Below are positions 1-9,188 of a stretch of DNA of 64,000 bases, one piece after another (the first letter of the stretch is position 1; the number at the start of each line of letters is the position of its first letter). The position numbers and the translations under genes are program-made. The notes under the pieces are model-generated. The model had not been told where the DNA came from. It saw nothing but the letters and a program-made list of their open reading frames with translations, and searched no databases. The stretch covers positions 1 through 64,000 of the forward strand of contig NZ_JAUZDX010000024.1 of NCBI RefSeq assembly GCF_030704685.1, in the 5' to 3' direction. Source of the DNA: Acidovorax sp. A1169. Lineage in GTDB: Bacteria > Pseudomonadota > Gammaproteobacteria > Burkholderiales > Burkholderiaceae_C.

Positions 1-26
1 GGGGGGGGGGGGGGGGGGGGGGGGGG
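1..26. other. Poly-G run at window edge, probable artefact
   Basis: Twenty-six consecutive G residues open the window and change abruptly into ordinary sequence. Such a homopolymer at an extreme contig end is typical of no-signal base calls or an assembly edge. I infer it is not genomic. Confidence 0.75.
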
Positions 27-51
27 CTGCTGCAAGTGCAGCCGCAAAAAC

Positions 52-78
52 AAAAAAGCCGTTGCGAATGCAACGGCT
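52..78 (-). terminator. Rho-independent terminator of first tRNA-Leu
   Basis: A nine-base-pair stem (57-65 with 70-78, core GCCGTTGC) closes a four-base loop. On the minus strand it is followed by a T run (complement of the A run 52-57). It lies 12 bases beyond the 3' end of the tRNA at 90-174. A T run on the plus side (79-82) would let it work in both directions. Confidence 0.85.
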
Positions 79-89
79 TTTTCTTTGTT

Positions 90-174
<85 letters not shown>

Positions 175-191
175 TTTCAGATCAGCTTTGA

Positions 192-197
192 ATTATA
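192..197 (-). promoter_or_regulatory. -10 element of first tRNA-Leu
   Basis: On the minus strand a perfect TATAAT lies 17 bases before the tRNA 5' end. At about 17 bases upstream the best -35 candidate is CTGGCG, a weak match. The second tRNA copy has a -10-like hexamer at almost the same distance, which supports both calls. Confidence 0.6.
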
Positions 198-426
198 GAA
201 CGTTTTTTGGGGTCGCCAGCGAAGTTGCCAACTTTTTTGAAAATTGTGTGCGGCGAGCACTTTTTCCCGGGCCATCGTTCGATGTCTGCGCCCGGCATGT
301 CCGCAGGCTGTCGACGGGTATAGGGCAGGCAACCATGCCCATGGGTGCTGCCTGTCTGTGTGTGCTGCGCCTTGGGCCTTGGTTCTGCCGGGTGTCGCGG
401 CCATGGGGCGGGGCGGTACCGACAAA
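198..426. other. Spacer between tRNA genes, no gene seen
   Basis: This stretch lies upstream of the first tRNA and beyond the terminator of the second. Short open frames cross it on both strands, but none has a convincing ribosome binding site, codon bias or recognisable protein sequence. I see no additional RNA gene in it. Confidence 0.6.
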
Positions 427-454
427 TAAAAAAGCCGCTGTGGGTACAGCGGCT
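427..454 (-). terminator. Rho-independent terminator of second tRNA-Leu
   Basis: The stem AGCCGCTGT/ACAGCGGCT (433-441 with 446-454) encloses a GGGT loop. It is followed on the minus strand by a run of six T broken once (complement of 427-433). It sits 38 bases past the 3' end of the tRNA at 493-577. Confidence 0.85.
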
Positions 455-492
455 TCGATATTTTGAAAACCATCACTGGTTCTCGTTAAACT

Positions 493-577
<85 letters not shown>

Positions 578-595
578 ATTTCAGGAAAGACTCAG

Positions 596-601
596 ATTGT
601 A
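596..601 (-). promoter_or_regulatory. -10-like element of second tRNA-Leu
   Basis: On the minus strand TACAAT (five of six matches to TATAAT) lies 18 bases before the tRNA 5' end, almost the same distance as TATAAT in the first copy. No good -35 is visible. The hexamer overlaps the proposed TTG start codon of rnr on the opposite strand. Confidence 0.4.
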
Positions 602-2957
602 TATCAAGAAAACCACCCCCGGCGCGCAGTCCGCGCATTTGTCTGACGAAATTGAAGGAAGCGTACAGGGGCACCGTGATGGCCATGGTTTTGTCATCCG
701 TGACGATGGCGAAGGGGACATCTATATCCCCCCCAATGAAATGCGCGCCGTGCTGCACAAGGACCGTGTGCGCGTGCGCATCGTGCGCCAGGACCGCCGC
801 GGCCGTCCCGAAGGCCGCGTGGTCGAGATCATCGAACGCCCGCCGCAGCCCATCATCGGCCGGCTGCTGCAGGAGAGCGGCGTGTGGCTGGTGGCGCCCG
901 AAGACAAGCGCTATGGCCAGGACGTGCTGATCCCCAAGGGCGCCACTGGCGCCGCCAAGCCCGGCCAGGTGGTCGTGGTCGAACTCACCGAGCCGCCGGC
1001 CCTGTTTGGCCAGCCCGTGGGCCGCATCACCGAAGTGCTCGGCGAGGTCGACGACCCGGGCATGGAGATCGAGATCGCCGTGCGCAAGTACGGCGTGCCG
1101 CACGAGTTCTCGGCCGAGTGCCTGGCGCAGGCCAAGGAGCTGCCCGACAAGGTGCGCCCGCAGGACAAGAAGCGCCGCGTGGACCTGACCGACGTGCCCC
1201 TGGTCACCATCGACGGCGAAGACGCGCGCGACTTCGACGATGCCGTGTACTGCGAGCCCGCGCGCGTGGGCCGCGGCAAGGGCTGGCGCCTTTTGGTGGC
1301 CATTGCCGATGTGAGCAACTATGTGGAGACCGGCAGCGCCATCGACATCGATGCCTACGACCGCGCCACCAGCGTGTACTTCCCGCGCCGCGTGATCCCC
1401 ATGCTGCCGGAGAAGCTCTCCAACGGCCTGTGCTCGCTCAACCCCGATGTCGAGCGCCTGTGCATGGTCTGCGACATGCTGGTCAACGCCAAGGGCGAGG
1501 TGCATGCCTACCAGTTCTACCCGGCGGTGATGCACAGCCATGCGCGCTTCACGTACACCGAGGTGGCAGCCATCCTGGCCAACACGCGCGGGCCCGAGGC
1601 CAGCAAGCGCAAGGAACGCATTCCGGACCTGCTGAACCTGCACGACGTGTACCGTGCGTTGCTGATTGCGCGCCGCCAGCGCGGCGCGGTGGACTTCGAG
1701 ACCACCGAGACGCAGATCATCTGCGACGAGAACGGCCGCATCGAGAAGATTGTGCCGCGCACCCGCAACGATGCGCACAAGCTCATCGAGGAGGCCATGC
1801 TGGCCGCCAACGTCTGCAGCGCCGACTTCATCGCCCAGGGCGGCCAGCCCGGCCTGTTCCGCGTGCACGAAGGCCCCACGCCCGAGAAGCAGGAGATCCT
1901 GCGCAACTACCTCAAGGCCATGGCCGTGGGCATGACCATCGGCGACGATCCCAAGCCCTCGGAATTCCAGGCCATCGCCGAGGCCACCAAGGACCGGCCC
2001 GACGCCCAGCAGATCCACACCATGCTGCTGCGCTCCATGCAGCAGGCCATCTACACCCCCGTCAACAGCGGCCACTTCGGCCTGGCGTTCGAGGCGTATA
2101 CCCACTTCACCAGCCCCATCCGGCGCTACCCCGATCTGCTGGTGCACCGCGTGATCAAGGCCATCCTGGCCAAGACGCAGTACAAGCTGCCCTCGCTGCC
2201 CACGCCGGGCGAGGCCCATGCCAAGCTGGCCAAGCGCCTGGCGTCCCGCGTGGCGGCGCCCGGCACCAAGCCGCGCAAGGACGTCAAGCCGCCAAGCCGC
2301 GAAGTCCAGGCCTGGGAGGCTGCTGGCCTGCACTGCAGCGCCAACGAACGCCGTGCCGACGAGGCCAGCCGCGACGTGGAAGCCTGGCTCAAGTGCAAGT
2401 ACATGCGCGAGCATCTGGGCGAGGAGTACAGCGGCGTGGTCAGTGCGGCGACGAGCTTCGGCATCTTCGTGACGCTGGACGCCATGTACGTCGAAGGCCT
2501 GGTGCACATCACCGAGCTCGGTGGCGAGTATTACAAGTTCGACGAGGCGCGCCAGGAGCTGCGTGGCGAGCGCACCGGCATCCGCTACGCCATCGGCGCG
2601 CGGGTGCGTGTGCAGGTCAGCCGTGTGGACCTCGATGGCCGCAAGATCGATTTCCGTCTGGTGCGCGAGGGCGAGGAACTGGTGGGCCGCGCGCTCAAGG
2701 ACAAGGGCGTGTCGCAGGACGGCCCCGGTGGTTCCGGCAAGGGCCCGCGCAAGGGCGGCAGCAGTGGTCGCTCCAGCAGCGGTGGCCGGCCCAAGGCGAA
2801 GGCCGCCGATCCCTCGGCCACCGAGATGGCATCGCTCACGCGCGAGCGCGCTGCGCGCTCGCCCATTCAGGAGCTCAAGGCGTCGGTGAAGAAGGCGGCC
2901 GGCAACGGCAAGCCCGGCGGCAAGACCAGCAAGGGCCGCAAGCCGCGCCGCAGCTGA
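597..2957 (+). CDS. rnr: Ribonuclease R, N-terminally short
   Basis: This 3'-5' exoribonuclease degrades structured RNA and takes part in RNA quality control. A cold-shock-type OB domain begins almost at once (QGHRDGHGFV, near residue 25). The catalytic RNB domain carries the magnesium-binding signature DGEDARDFDDAV, and an S1 domain (SAATSFGIFV) is followed by a basic Lys/Gly/Ser-rich tail. From the proposed TTG at 597, 786 aa are encoded. AGGA lies 10 bases upstream; an alternative TTG is at 639. The open frame continues upstream only through the antisense of the tRNA, so those codons are not credible. The N-terminal winged-helix domain of many RNase R proteins is absent. The start is inferred; the family is certain. 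Confidence 0.9.
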   Translation: MYIKKTTPGAQSAHLSDEIEGSVQGHRDGHGFVIRDDGEGDIYIPPNEMRAVLHKDRVRVRIVRQDRRGRPEGRVVEIIERPPQPIIGRLLQESGVWLVAPEDKRYGQDVLIPKGATGAAKPGQVVVVELTEPPALFGQPVGRITEVLGEVDDPGMEIEIAVRKYGVPHEFSAECLAQAKELPDKVRPQDKKRRVDLTDVPLVTIDGEDARDFDDAVYCEPARVGRGKGWRLLVAIADVSNYVETGSAIDIDAYDRATSVYFPRRVIPMLPEKLSNGLCSLNPDVERLCMVCDMLVNAKGEVHAYQFYPAVMHSHARFTYTEVAAILANTRGPEASKRKERIPDLLNLHDVYRALLIARRQRGAVDFETTETQIICDENGRIEKIVPRTRNDAHKLIEEAMLAANVCSADFIAQGGQPGLFRVHEGPTPEKQEILRNYLKAMAVGMTIGDDPKPSEFQAIAEATKDRPDAQQIHTMLLRSMQQAIYTPVNSGHFGLAFEAYTHFTSPIRRYPDLLVHRVIKAILAKTQYKLPSLPTPGEAHAKLAKRLASRVAAPGTKPRKDVKPPSREVQAWEAAGLHCSANERRADEASRDVEAWLKCKYMREHLGEEYSGVVSAATSFGIFVTLDAMYVEGLVHITELGGEYYKFDEARQELRGERTGIRYAIGARVRVQVSRVDLDGRKIDFRLVREGEELVGRALKDKGVSQDGPGGSGKGPRKGGSSGRSSSGGRPKAKAADPSATEMASLTRERAARSPIQELKASVKKAAGNGKPGGKTSKGRKPRRS

Positions 2958-2973
2958 TCCAGGTCACTGGACC

Positions 2974-3007
2974 ATGGCGGCCCGCGCAGGCGCGGGCCGC
3001 CATTTTT
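2974..3007 (+). terminator. Terminator of rnr
   Basis: A perfect 13-base-pair stem (2974-2986 with 2991-3003) with loop CAGG is followed by five T. It begins 16 bases after the rnr stop codon. Its T run touches the stop of the convergent hydrolase gene. Confidence 0.9.
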
Positions 3008-4008
3008 CATGGGCGGGCGGCGGCCTGGGGCTGGCCCGTGGGGCCTGGCCGTTGTGCTTGTTGCAGGAAGGCGAGGTAGCGCTGCGCTGAGTTGGCGGGG
3101 GCCTCCATCATGGGTAGGTGGCCGATGCCGGCCAGGCGCTCGATGTGCGCGCCCGGCAGCAGGGTGTGCAGCGCCTGGCTGCCCGAGATGTCGAACACCC
3201 GGTCCTGCTCGCCCCAGAGGGCCAGCGTGGGCTGCGGCAGGCCGGTCGCCAGCCGTTGCTCCAGCAAGTACCGGTCCTTGAGCTGGGCGTCCCACAGCCG
3301 TGTGTTGGATGCCGCGTTGCGCAGCGCGTCCTGCCCGCTGGCGTGCAGGATGGGGTAGGGCAGGAAGGGGCGCTTTTCGAACACCAGCGCCATCATGGCC
3401 TCGAATGCTGCCGCATCGTGCGCTACCAGCGGGCGCTGCCCGGCATCGATGAGCCGGTCCATGCGGCTCGCCCGAGTCGAGCGCAGCCCGTGCGGTGCGC
3501 CGACAAAGGCCACGCTGGCCACGCGGTCCGGGTGTTCCAGCGCCAGCAGCGCGGCAATGGTGCCGCCCATCGAGTTGCCCGCCAGGTGGGCCTTGGCTAT
3601 GCCCCAGGCATCCATCAGCTCGCGCAGGCGCCTGGTGTGGGCTGCGTAATCATAGGGCTGGGCCTCGTCGCGCGTGCTTTCGCCAAAGCCTGGCAGGTCG
3701 GGGGCGATCACGCGGCGCGTGGCGGTGATCGGGCGCGCAAAGTCTGCCCAGTGGTCCTTCTCTGCAAAAATGCCATGCAGCAGGATGATGGGCAGGCCGT
3801 CGTGGCCTTGTGCAGTGCCGGGCTCGGTTGGGCCGCTGTCCAGGTAGTGCACCTCGTGCCCCGCGATGCGGACGGTCTTGGCCGAGAGGCCCGAGAGCTG
3901 GCGATTGAGGTCCAGCAGCGGCTGCTTGAACAGGGTGGGGGTGCCGTAGTAGAGCGCGGTGGTGGCCAGTGCCAGTGCCGCTGCGGTAGAAATGAGGATG
4001 CGCTTCAA
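3007..4008 (-). CDS. Alpha/beta-hydrolase, membrane-anchored or exported
   Basis: The 333-aa protein belongs to the alpha/beta-hydrolase fold family. A hydrophobic N-terminal segment (residues 4-22) suggests a signal anchor or export signal. The oxyanion-loop motif HGIF, the nucleophile elbow GNSMGG, a candidate acid in GEQDRVFD and the late histidine in GIGHLPM complete the catalytic set. The substrate cannot be read from the sequence; carboxylester hydrolysis is the family norm. It is transcribed divergently from an AraC-type regulator whose start lies about 77 bases away, which suggests that regulator controls it. Its stop overlaps the rnr terminator. Confidence 0.85.
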   Translation of the reverse strand: MKRILISTAAALALATTALYYGTPTLFKQPLLDLNRQLSGLSAKTVRIAGHEVHYLDSGPTEPGTAQGHDGLPIILLHGIFAEKDHWADFARPITATRRVIAPDLPGFGESTRDEAQPYDYAAHTRRLRELMDAWGIAKAHLAGNSMGGTIAALLALEHPDRVASVAFVGAPHGLRSTRASRMDRLIDAGQRPLVAHDAAAFEAMMALVFEKRPFLPYPILHASGQDALRNAASNTRLWDAQLKDRYLLEQRLATGLPQPTLALWGEQDRVFDISGSQALHTLLPGAHIERLAGIGHLPMMEAPANSAQRYLAFLQQAQRPGPTGQPQAAARP

Positions 4009-4085
4009 GAGCAGGTCTCCGTTGTGGGATGGATTGCCGTTGAAGACTACCGGGAGTGCCGTTTGAAAACTTGCATGTTTGGGCT

Positions 4086-4823
4086 ATGCCAGCGCACAAC
4101 ACCTTGACCTTGGGCCCGGACCGGGCCCTGTATGTCGGCGACCTGCCGCCCACGGGCTGGCATTGCCATGCGGCGCCGGTGCTGCTGGTGGGCCTCTCGG
4201 GCCGCTTTGCGCTGCACTTGGGGCCTGGCGTCGTCGAGTCCTGCCACAGCGCGCTGGTCGATGCGGGGGTGGAGCATCTGCTGGACCCCCGCGGCGAGCA
4301 GGTGGCGCTGATGTACCTGGAGCCCGACTCGCGCGAGGCGCGTGGCCTGCGCCGCCAGTTCGATCAGCGAGGGTCCGTGATCCTGGATGTGGCCATCCCT
4401 GTGGGTGCGCGCAGCGCCATGGATGGGTACCTGCGCCACTTCGACCTGCATGCCCTGCTACGGCTGCCGTGGGCGCCGGCGGCGCCGCTCGATGCGCGCG
4501 TGCTGCGCAGCCTGCAGGCCTTGCGCACCCCGGGGGATCAGCGGCTTTTGCGCGACGGACTGGCGGCGGGCGTGCAGCTGTCGTCATCGCGCTTCAACCA
4601 CCTGTTCCGCGCAGAGATGGGCGTCAGCCTGCGCAGCTACCGGGTGTGGTCGCAGGTGCGCCTGTCCATGGCGGGGCTCGCGACCAGCCCGCGCCTGACG
4701 GACGCGGCCCTGCATGGCGCGTTTTCCGACTCGGCGCATTTCAGCCGCATGTTCCGCCAGACCTTCGGCATGACGCCGTCGAGCGTGCTCAAGCCCCTGA
4801 AGGAGGTGGTGCTGGTGCCGTAG
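4086..4823 (+). CDS. AraC-family transcriptional regulator
   Basis: The protein has about 245 aa. A short N-terminal cupin-like sensor half (residues 1-130, including GWHCHAAP) precedes a C-terminal two-helix-turn-helix AraC domain (about 140-240). The second recognition region is AFSDSAHFSRMFRQTFGMTP. I placed the start at ATG 4086. A GTG at 4056 in the same frame would add ten residues and neither has a clear ribosome binding site. It is divergent from the alpha/beta-hydrolase gene, the most likely target. The ligand is unknown. Confidence 0.85.
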   Translation: MPAHNTLTLGPDRALYVGDLPPTGWHCHAAPVLLVGLSGRFALHLGPGVVESCHSALVDAGVEHLLDPRGEQVALMYLEPDSREARGLRRQFDQRGSVILDVAIPVGARSAMDGYLRHFDLHALLRLPWAPAAPLDARVLRSLQALRTPGDQRLLRDGLAAGVQLSSSRFNHLFRAEMGVSLRSYRVWSQVRLSMAGLATSPRLTDAALHGAFSDSAHFSRMFRQTFGMTPSSVLKPLKEVVLVP

Positions 4824-4829
4824 TGGTGG

Positions 4830-6350
4830 TCAGCGGCCGATCCGCCGTGCCAGTGCGCTGGCCGTCAGGGCCAGGCCCTCGGGCCAGTGGTCCGCAGCCA
4901 GGCCATGGGCGTAGACGGCCTCGCTCGCGGCGCGCAGCGCGCTGGCGCCGGCAGCCAGGCGTGCGCCCACCATGCCGGCCAGCACGTCGCCGGTGCCGGC
5001 GGTGGCCAGCAGGCCATTGCCCGTGGGGTTGATGGCCGGTACGCGGTCGGCCGCGCTGATCACCGTGCCAGAACCCTTGAGCACGGCCACGCAGTTGAAC
5101 TGTGCGGCCAGTTGCTGGGCGGCATTCAGCCGGTCGGCCTGCACTTCGGCTGTGGTGAGGCCGAGCAGGCGGGCGGCCTCCAGGGGGTGCGGTGTGAGCA
5201 CGGTGGGCTGGCCGTGCTGGCCGCGCGCCACCACCAGCGCGTGCAGAGCGGCATCGAGGGCGATGGCGTTCAGGGCGTCGGCGTCCAGCACCAGGCGTGC
5301 GGCGTGCGTGATCACCTCGCGCAGCACGCTGGCGACGGCCTCGCCGCCGCCGCAGCCGCACACCACGGTGAGTGCCGCGAGGTCCAGCGCGCCGAAGCGG
5401 CGCAGCATCAGCTCCGGCTGGCCCGTGTCCACCTCCAGATGGCCGGCATCCAGCGGGGCCACCAGCACGCGGCCCGCCCCCTGGTGCAGTGCGGCTGACG
5501 CGGCCAGCAGGGCTGCACCGGCCATGCCCATGCCGCGCTGGGCCAGGCCTTCGCCGCCGATCACGGCCACGTCGCCATGACTGCCCTTGTGGCTGGCGTG
5601 CTGGCGTGGCTCGGGCGGTGGCGGGCCGCAGAGCCAGGCATTGGGTGGCTCGTGCCCGGGTGCCACACCCAGGTCGTCGAGCCACACGCTGCCTGCCGCA
5701 TCGCGCCCGGCGGCGGTGAACAGCCCGGGCTTGAGTGTGAGCAGGCTCAGCGTATGCCGTGGTGAGGCGGCATGGTGCAGGAGTGCTTCGGGTGCCAGGC
5801 CTGCGCCGAACTGGCCGGTGTCCGCATCCAGGCCCGAGGGCAGGTCCACCGACAGTACCGGGGCGGGGCTGGCCTTCAGCTGCCGCAGGCAGGCCTGCAG
5901 GCGTTCGTTGGGCGGGCGCGCTGCGCTGCCGTGGGTGGGTGCGGTGATGCCGATGCCGAGCAGGGCGTCGATGCACAGGTCTGCCTCGGTCAGGGTGTCG
6001 GGGGCGGTGTCGGCCCATTCCACGTCTGCGGCCAGGGCGCGCTCCCACGACTGGCGCGCGTCGGGCGGGGCGGTCTCGGGCGTGCCCAGCCAGGTCACCA
6101 CCACGCGGCGGCCGCTGCGCCGCAGGTGCATGGCGGCCTCCAGTCCGTCTCCGCCGTTGTTGCCCGCGCCGCAGGCAATCCACACCGTGCGCGCATGGGG
6201 CGCCAGGGCCTGGGCCAGCTGCGCCACGGCCTGGCCGGCGCGCTGCATCAGCGTGTGGGGCGGCAGGCTGTCAGCGGCCGCGCGCTCGATGCGGCGCGTG
6301 GCGGCAGTGTGGTGCAGGGCGTGGGGCTGATGGGGGGTGATGCGGTGCAT
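4830..6350 (-). CDS. nnr: Bifunctional NAD(P)H-hydrate repair enzyme
   Basis: The protein repairs hydrated NAD(P)H. The N-terminal YjeF_N epimerase half interconverts the R and S hydrates, and the C-terminal kinase-fold half dehydrates the S form using ADP. The epimerase motif GAGNNGGDGL lies near residue 70. The dehydratase half carries the family signature NPTGNGLL-ATAGTGDVLAGM. Length from ATG 6350 is 506 aa, normal for the fused form. An in-frame ATG at 6377 with a slightly better upstream purine stretch is possible. It follows the FAD oxidoreductase gene by 53 bases on the same strand, so the two may be co-transcribed. Confidence 0.93.
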   Translation of the reverse strand: MHRITPHQPHALHHTAATRRIERAAADSLPPHTLMQRAGQAVAQLAQALAPHARTVWIACGAGNNGGDGLEAAMHLRRSGRRVVVTWLGTPETAPPDARQSWERALAADVEWADTAPDTLTEADLCIDALLGIGITAPTHGSAARPPNERLQACLRQLKASPAPVLSVDLPSGLDADTGQFGAGLAPEALLHHAASPRHTLSLLTLKPGLFTAAGRDAAGSVWLDDLGVAPGHEPPNAWLCGPPPPEPRQHASHKGSHGDVAVIGGEGLAQRGMGMAGAALLAASAALHQGAGRVLVAPLDAGHLEVDTGQPELMLRRFGALDLAALTVVCGCGGGEAVASVLREVITHAARLVLDADALNAIALDAALHALVVARGQHGQPTVLTPHPLEAARLLGLTTAEVQADRLNAAQQLAAQFNCVAVLKGSGTVISAADRVPAINPTGNGLLATAGTGDVLAGMVGARLAAGASALRAASEAVYAHGLAADHWPEGLALTASALARRIGR

Positions 6351-6403
6351 GGCAGGCGGGCAATGTGGCCGCTGCATTGTGCGCCGACCTGCTTCCCGCA
6401 GGC

Positions 6404-7636
6404 TCAAAACCGCCGCAAGCCCAGTCCGTCGAGGTTGATCTCGGGGCTGCGCTGGGCCACCAGGTCGGCGATGGCGCGCGCGCTGCCGCTGGCCAGGGCA
6501 AAGCCGCCCGTGCCGTGGCCGGTGTTGAGCCACAGGCCGGGTATGCCGCTGGCGCCAATCACGGGTGCGCCATCGGGCAGCAGGGTGCGCGCGCCGCGCC
6601 AGGTCTGCACGCCGCCCGAGAGCTGTGCGCCGCCGGGAAACCAGTCGTTGAGCGTGCGGTACAGTCGCGCGACGGTGGGGGCGTGGTGCTCTGCGTCGGC
6701 GCTGCCCAGCTCGGCCCCGCCAGCCACGCGCACGCGCAGCCCCAGGCGGGTGATGCTGATCTGCTGCTGCACGTCGACCACGCTGGCCTGCGGGGCGTGG
6801 GTGTCTTCGCGCAGCGGCGCGCTGACGGAGTAGCCGTACACGGCCGTCATCGGCAGCGGCAGGCCGAGGGCCGGCAGCAGGGCGGCCGAGGCCATGCCGG
6901 CGCACAGCACCACGGCGTCGAAACGGCGCGGCGTGGCTTCGCCCTGCACCGCTACGCCCACGGGGTTGGTCGCCAGGCGCTCCACGCGCGTGCCAAAGGC
7001 AAACTGCACGCCCCCTGCCTGCGTACCCTGGCGCAGCAGTTGCGCGAACAGCCGGCAGTTGCCTGCAGCAGCGCCGGGCAGCGAGATGGCACCGGCCAGC
7101 GGTGTTTCGGGCGACAGCCCGGGTTCGAGCTTCTGGGCGGCGGCGGCATCGATCTCCTGCACGGCCACGCCCGCGTCGCGCAGGCACTGCAAGGAGGGTT
7201 GCAGGTGGGCGCGGTCCTGTTCGGTGCGCAGCAGCAGCAGGCGGCCGGGGCTGGCTTCGAAGTCGAGCTCGTGTTCGGTGGCGATCTCCAGCGTGCGTGC
7301 CAGGCTGTACTGGGCCAGGCGCTCAAGTGCGGTGGCCGGGCCGGGGCCGCGCTTTGCCAGGCGCTTCCAGTGCCACAGCCAGGACACGTCGGCGCGGCCG
7401 AAGCCCTGGGCCAGGCGCACGGTGGATTGCGCGCCCATGAGCCGCGCGGCCGGGGCCATGCCCGGCAGCGACCAGGGCGTCGTCAGCAGGGGGGCCAGCA
7501 GGCCGGCAGTGGCAAAGCTGGCATCTTCGGCGGCGGCGTTGCGCTGCTCGAACACGGTGACCTCATGGCCGTCGCGGGCCAGTTCGTATGCGGTGGTGAC
7601 GCCGATGATGCCGGCGCCCACGATGGCAATCTTCAT
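6404..7636 (-). CDS. DadA-like FAD-dependent amino acid oxidoreductase
   Basis: The 410-aa protein begins with a dinucleotide-binding motif (AIVGAGIIGV) and belongs to the DAO family that includes the D-amino acid dehydrogenase small subunit. The C-terminal FAD-contacting stretch GLWLNTGHGTGGF is also present. It probably oxidises D-amino acids or a secondary amine at the inner membrane and passes electrons to quinones. The substrate is not certain. I chose ATG 7636 because the dinucleotide fold starts there; the longer open frame contains nothing conserved. An amidase gene ends 49 bases upstream on the same strand, consistent with a small amino-compound catabolic unit. Confidence 0.85.
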   Translation of the reverse strand: MKIAIVGAGIIGVTTAYELARDGHEVTVFEQRNAAAEDASFATAGLLAPLLTTPWSLPGMAPAARLMGAQSTVRLAQGFGRADVSWLWHWKRLAKRGPGPATALERLAQYSLARTLEIATEHELDFEASPGRLLLLRTEQDRAHLQPSLQCLRDAGVAVQEIDAAAAQKLEPGLSPETPLAGAISLPGAAAGNCRLFAQLLRQGTQAGGVQFAFGTRVERLATNPVGVAVQGEATPRRFDAVVLCAGMASAALLPALGLPLPMTAVYGYSVSAPLREDTHAPQASVVDVQQQISITRLGLRVRVAGGAELGSADAEHHAPTVARLYRTLNDWFPGGAQLSGGVQTWRGARTLLPDGAPVIGASGIPGLWLNTGHGTGGFALASGSARAIADLVAQRSPEINLDGLGLRRF

Positions 7637-7685
7637 GAATGGGGAGTATGGGTTGCGTTTGCTGCTTTGCAGCAAGCGGCAATTG

Positions 7686-9020
7686 TTATTTTTCTTGCAA
7701 TGCTGCTTCAATGCGCAGACCGGCGTTGAGTACCCCGTCGTCGCGCAGCGCCCCATGCCAGACCATCAGGCCGACCGGGAGTTCCCCCCGAACGTGGCAG
7801 GGCAGCGACAGGGCGCAGCCGTCCAGCAGGTTCACCAGGCTGGTGTTGCGCAGCAGCAGGGTGTTCACGCGAAAGAACTCTTCGTCGCGCTCTGTGCCCG
7901 GGGCCACGCTGGCGATGGTGGGGGCAGTGATTGGCACGGTGGGCGAGAGCAGGGCGTCGTAGCCATCGATGGCGGCGTGCATGCTCCGTTGCCAGTTGCG
8001 GCGGGCGTCGATGAGGGCCAGGTATTCCCAGGCCGTGAGCGTGGCGCCTTTTTCGATGCGGGCGCGCACCCGGGGGTCGTACTGGCCCCCCTTGGCGGCC
8101 AGCAACTCGCGGTGCCAGGCATACGCCTCGGGCGGCGAGAAGCCGTACGCGGGCTGCTGGGCCGACTCGGGCAGGGTGATGGTGCTGATGCGCGCGCCCG
8201 CACGGCGCAGGGTGGCGAGTGTGCGCTCGAAGGCCTGGGCCACCGTGGCGTCCAGGCCGTCCAGGAACAGGGTGGTGGGCACGGCCAGGCGGTAGCCGGC
8301 CAGTGGGGCGGGGCTGCGCGTGACGCGCGTGGCCGACAGCAGTTCGTGCACCGCGATGGCATCGCCCACGCTGCGCGTCAGGGCGCAGGCCGTGTCCAGC
8401 GTGGTGGACAGCGGCACGGCGCCCGAGGTGGGCACCAGGCGCTGCGTGTTCTTGAAACCCACGATGCCGTTGAGCGCGGCCGGGATGCGGATGGATCCGC
8501 CCGTATCCGAGCCCAGGCCCACGAAGGCTGCGCCGGTGGCCACCGAGACGGCCGCGCCTGAGGAGGATCCGCCTGGCACGCGCGCCTCGCCGGGCAGCGC
8601 GCCAAAGCGCGCATCCCAGGCGGCCGGGGTGCCGAAGTGGGGGTTCACCCCCACGCCGGAAAAGGCGAATTCGACCATGTTCGTGCGGCCGATGAGGCTC
8701 GCGCCGGCGGCGCGCAGCCGTGCCACGGCCGGGCTGTCCTGCTGCGCCGGGGGGCTGTCGGCGAGTGCCGTGGAGCCGGCTGCCGTGGGCTGGCCGGCGA
8801 TGTCGAACAGGTCCTTGACCGAAACCGCCAGCCCGGCCAGGGGCCTTTGCGCCATGTCCGGCTGCACCACGGCGGTGCGTGCGGTATCGAAGAGGGTTTG
8901 CAGGAAGCTGTGGGTATTGGCCGGCGCCTTTGCTGCCGCGATGCAGCGTTCGAGTTCGGCGGCCGGGGTGCTGGTGCCGGCCCGCAGGGCCGAGCGGGTG
9001 GCAAGAAGGTCTGGGAGCAT
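7686..9020 (-). CDS. Amidase, amidase-signature family
   Basis: The 444-aa protein hydrolyses an amide bond with the Ser-cisSer-Lys triad of the amidase-signature family. The lysine lies in SVKDLFD near residue 69. The glycine/serine-rich block GGSSSGAAVSVA and the motif DTGGSIRIPAA carry the two serines. It stands alone, away from gatB and gatC, so it is more likely a catabolic amidase than the Asp/Glu-tRNA amidotransferase A subunit. It leads a possible minus-strand unit with the oxidoreductase and the NAD(P)HX repair gene. Confidence 0.88.
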   Translation of the reverse strand: MLPDLLATRSALRAGTSTPAAELERCIAAAKAPANTHSFLQTLFDTARTAVVQPDMAQRPLAGLAVSVKDLFDIAGQPTAAGSTALADSPPAQQDSPAVARLRAAGASLIGRTNMVEFAFSGVGVNPHFGTPAAWDARFGALPGEARVPGGSSSGAAVSVATGAAFVGLGSDTGGSIRIPAALNGIVGFKNTQRLVPTSGAVPLSTTLDTACALTRSVGDAIAVHELLSATRVTRSPAPLAGYRLAVPTTLFLDGLDATVAQAFERTLATLRRAGARISTITLPESAQQPAYGFSPPEAYAWHRELLAAKGGQYDPRVRARIEKGATLTAWEYLALIDARRNWQRSMHAAIDGYDALLSPTVPITAPTIASVAPGTERDEEFFRVNTLLLRNTSLVNLLDGCALSLPCHVRGELPVGLMVWHGALRDDGVLNAGLRIEAALQEK

Positions 9021-9025
9021 GGGTG

Positions 9026-9034
9026 TGCTAGAAT
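9026..9034 (+). promoter_or_regulatory. Candidate extended -10 promoter for rpsB
   Basis: TGCTAGAAT matches the extended -10 pattern TG-N-TATAAT with five of six core bases. No -35 is evident. It lies just outside the amidase start codon on the other strand and would give a leader of about 150 bases before rpsB, long enough for translational feedback by S2. Function is inferred. Confidence 0.4.
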
Positions 9035-9188
9035 CCTTGGGTTTTGCTGGGAGCAGTAGCGCTTTGTGCGTGGGGCTTGTAGCAAAACCAATCGCAAACC
9101 AGCCCTGTCAAGGTGTTGCAGCGGTCGTGGGAAACACGGCGTTGCAAATATTGGGGCTGATTTTAGACCTAACCTTTGGAGTATTCTT

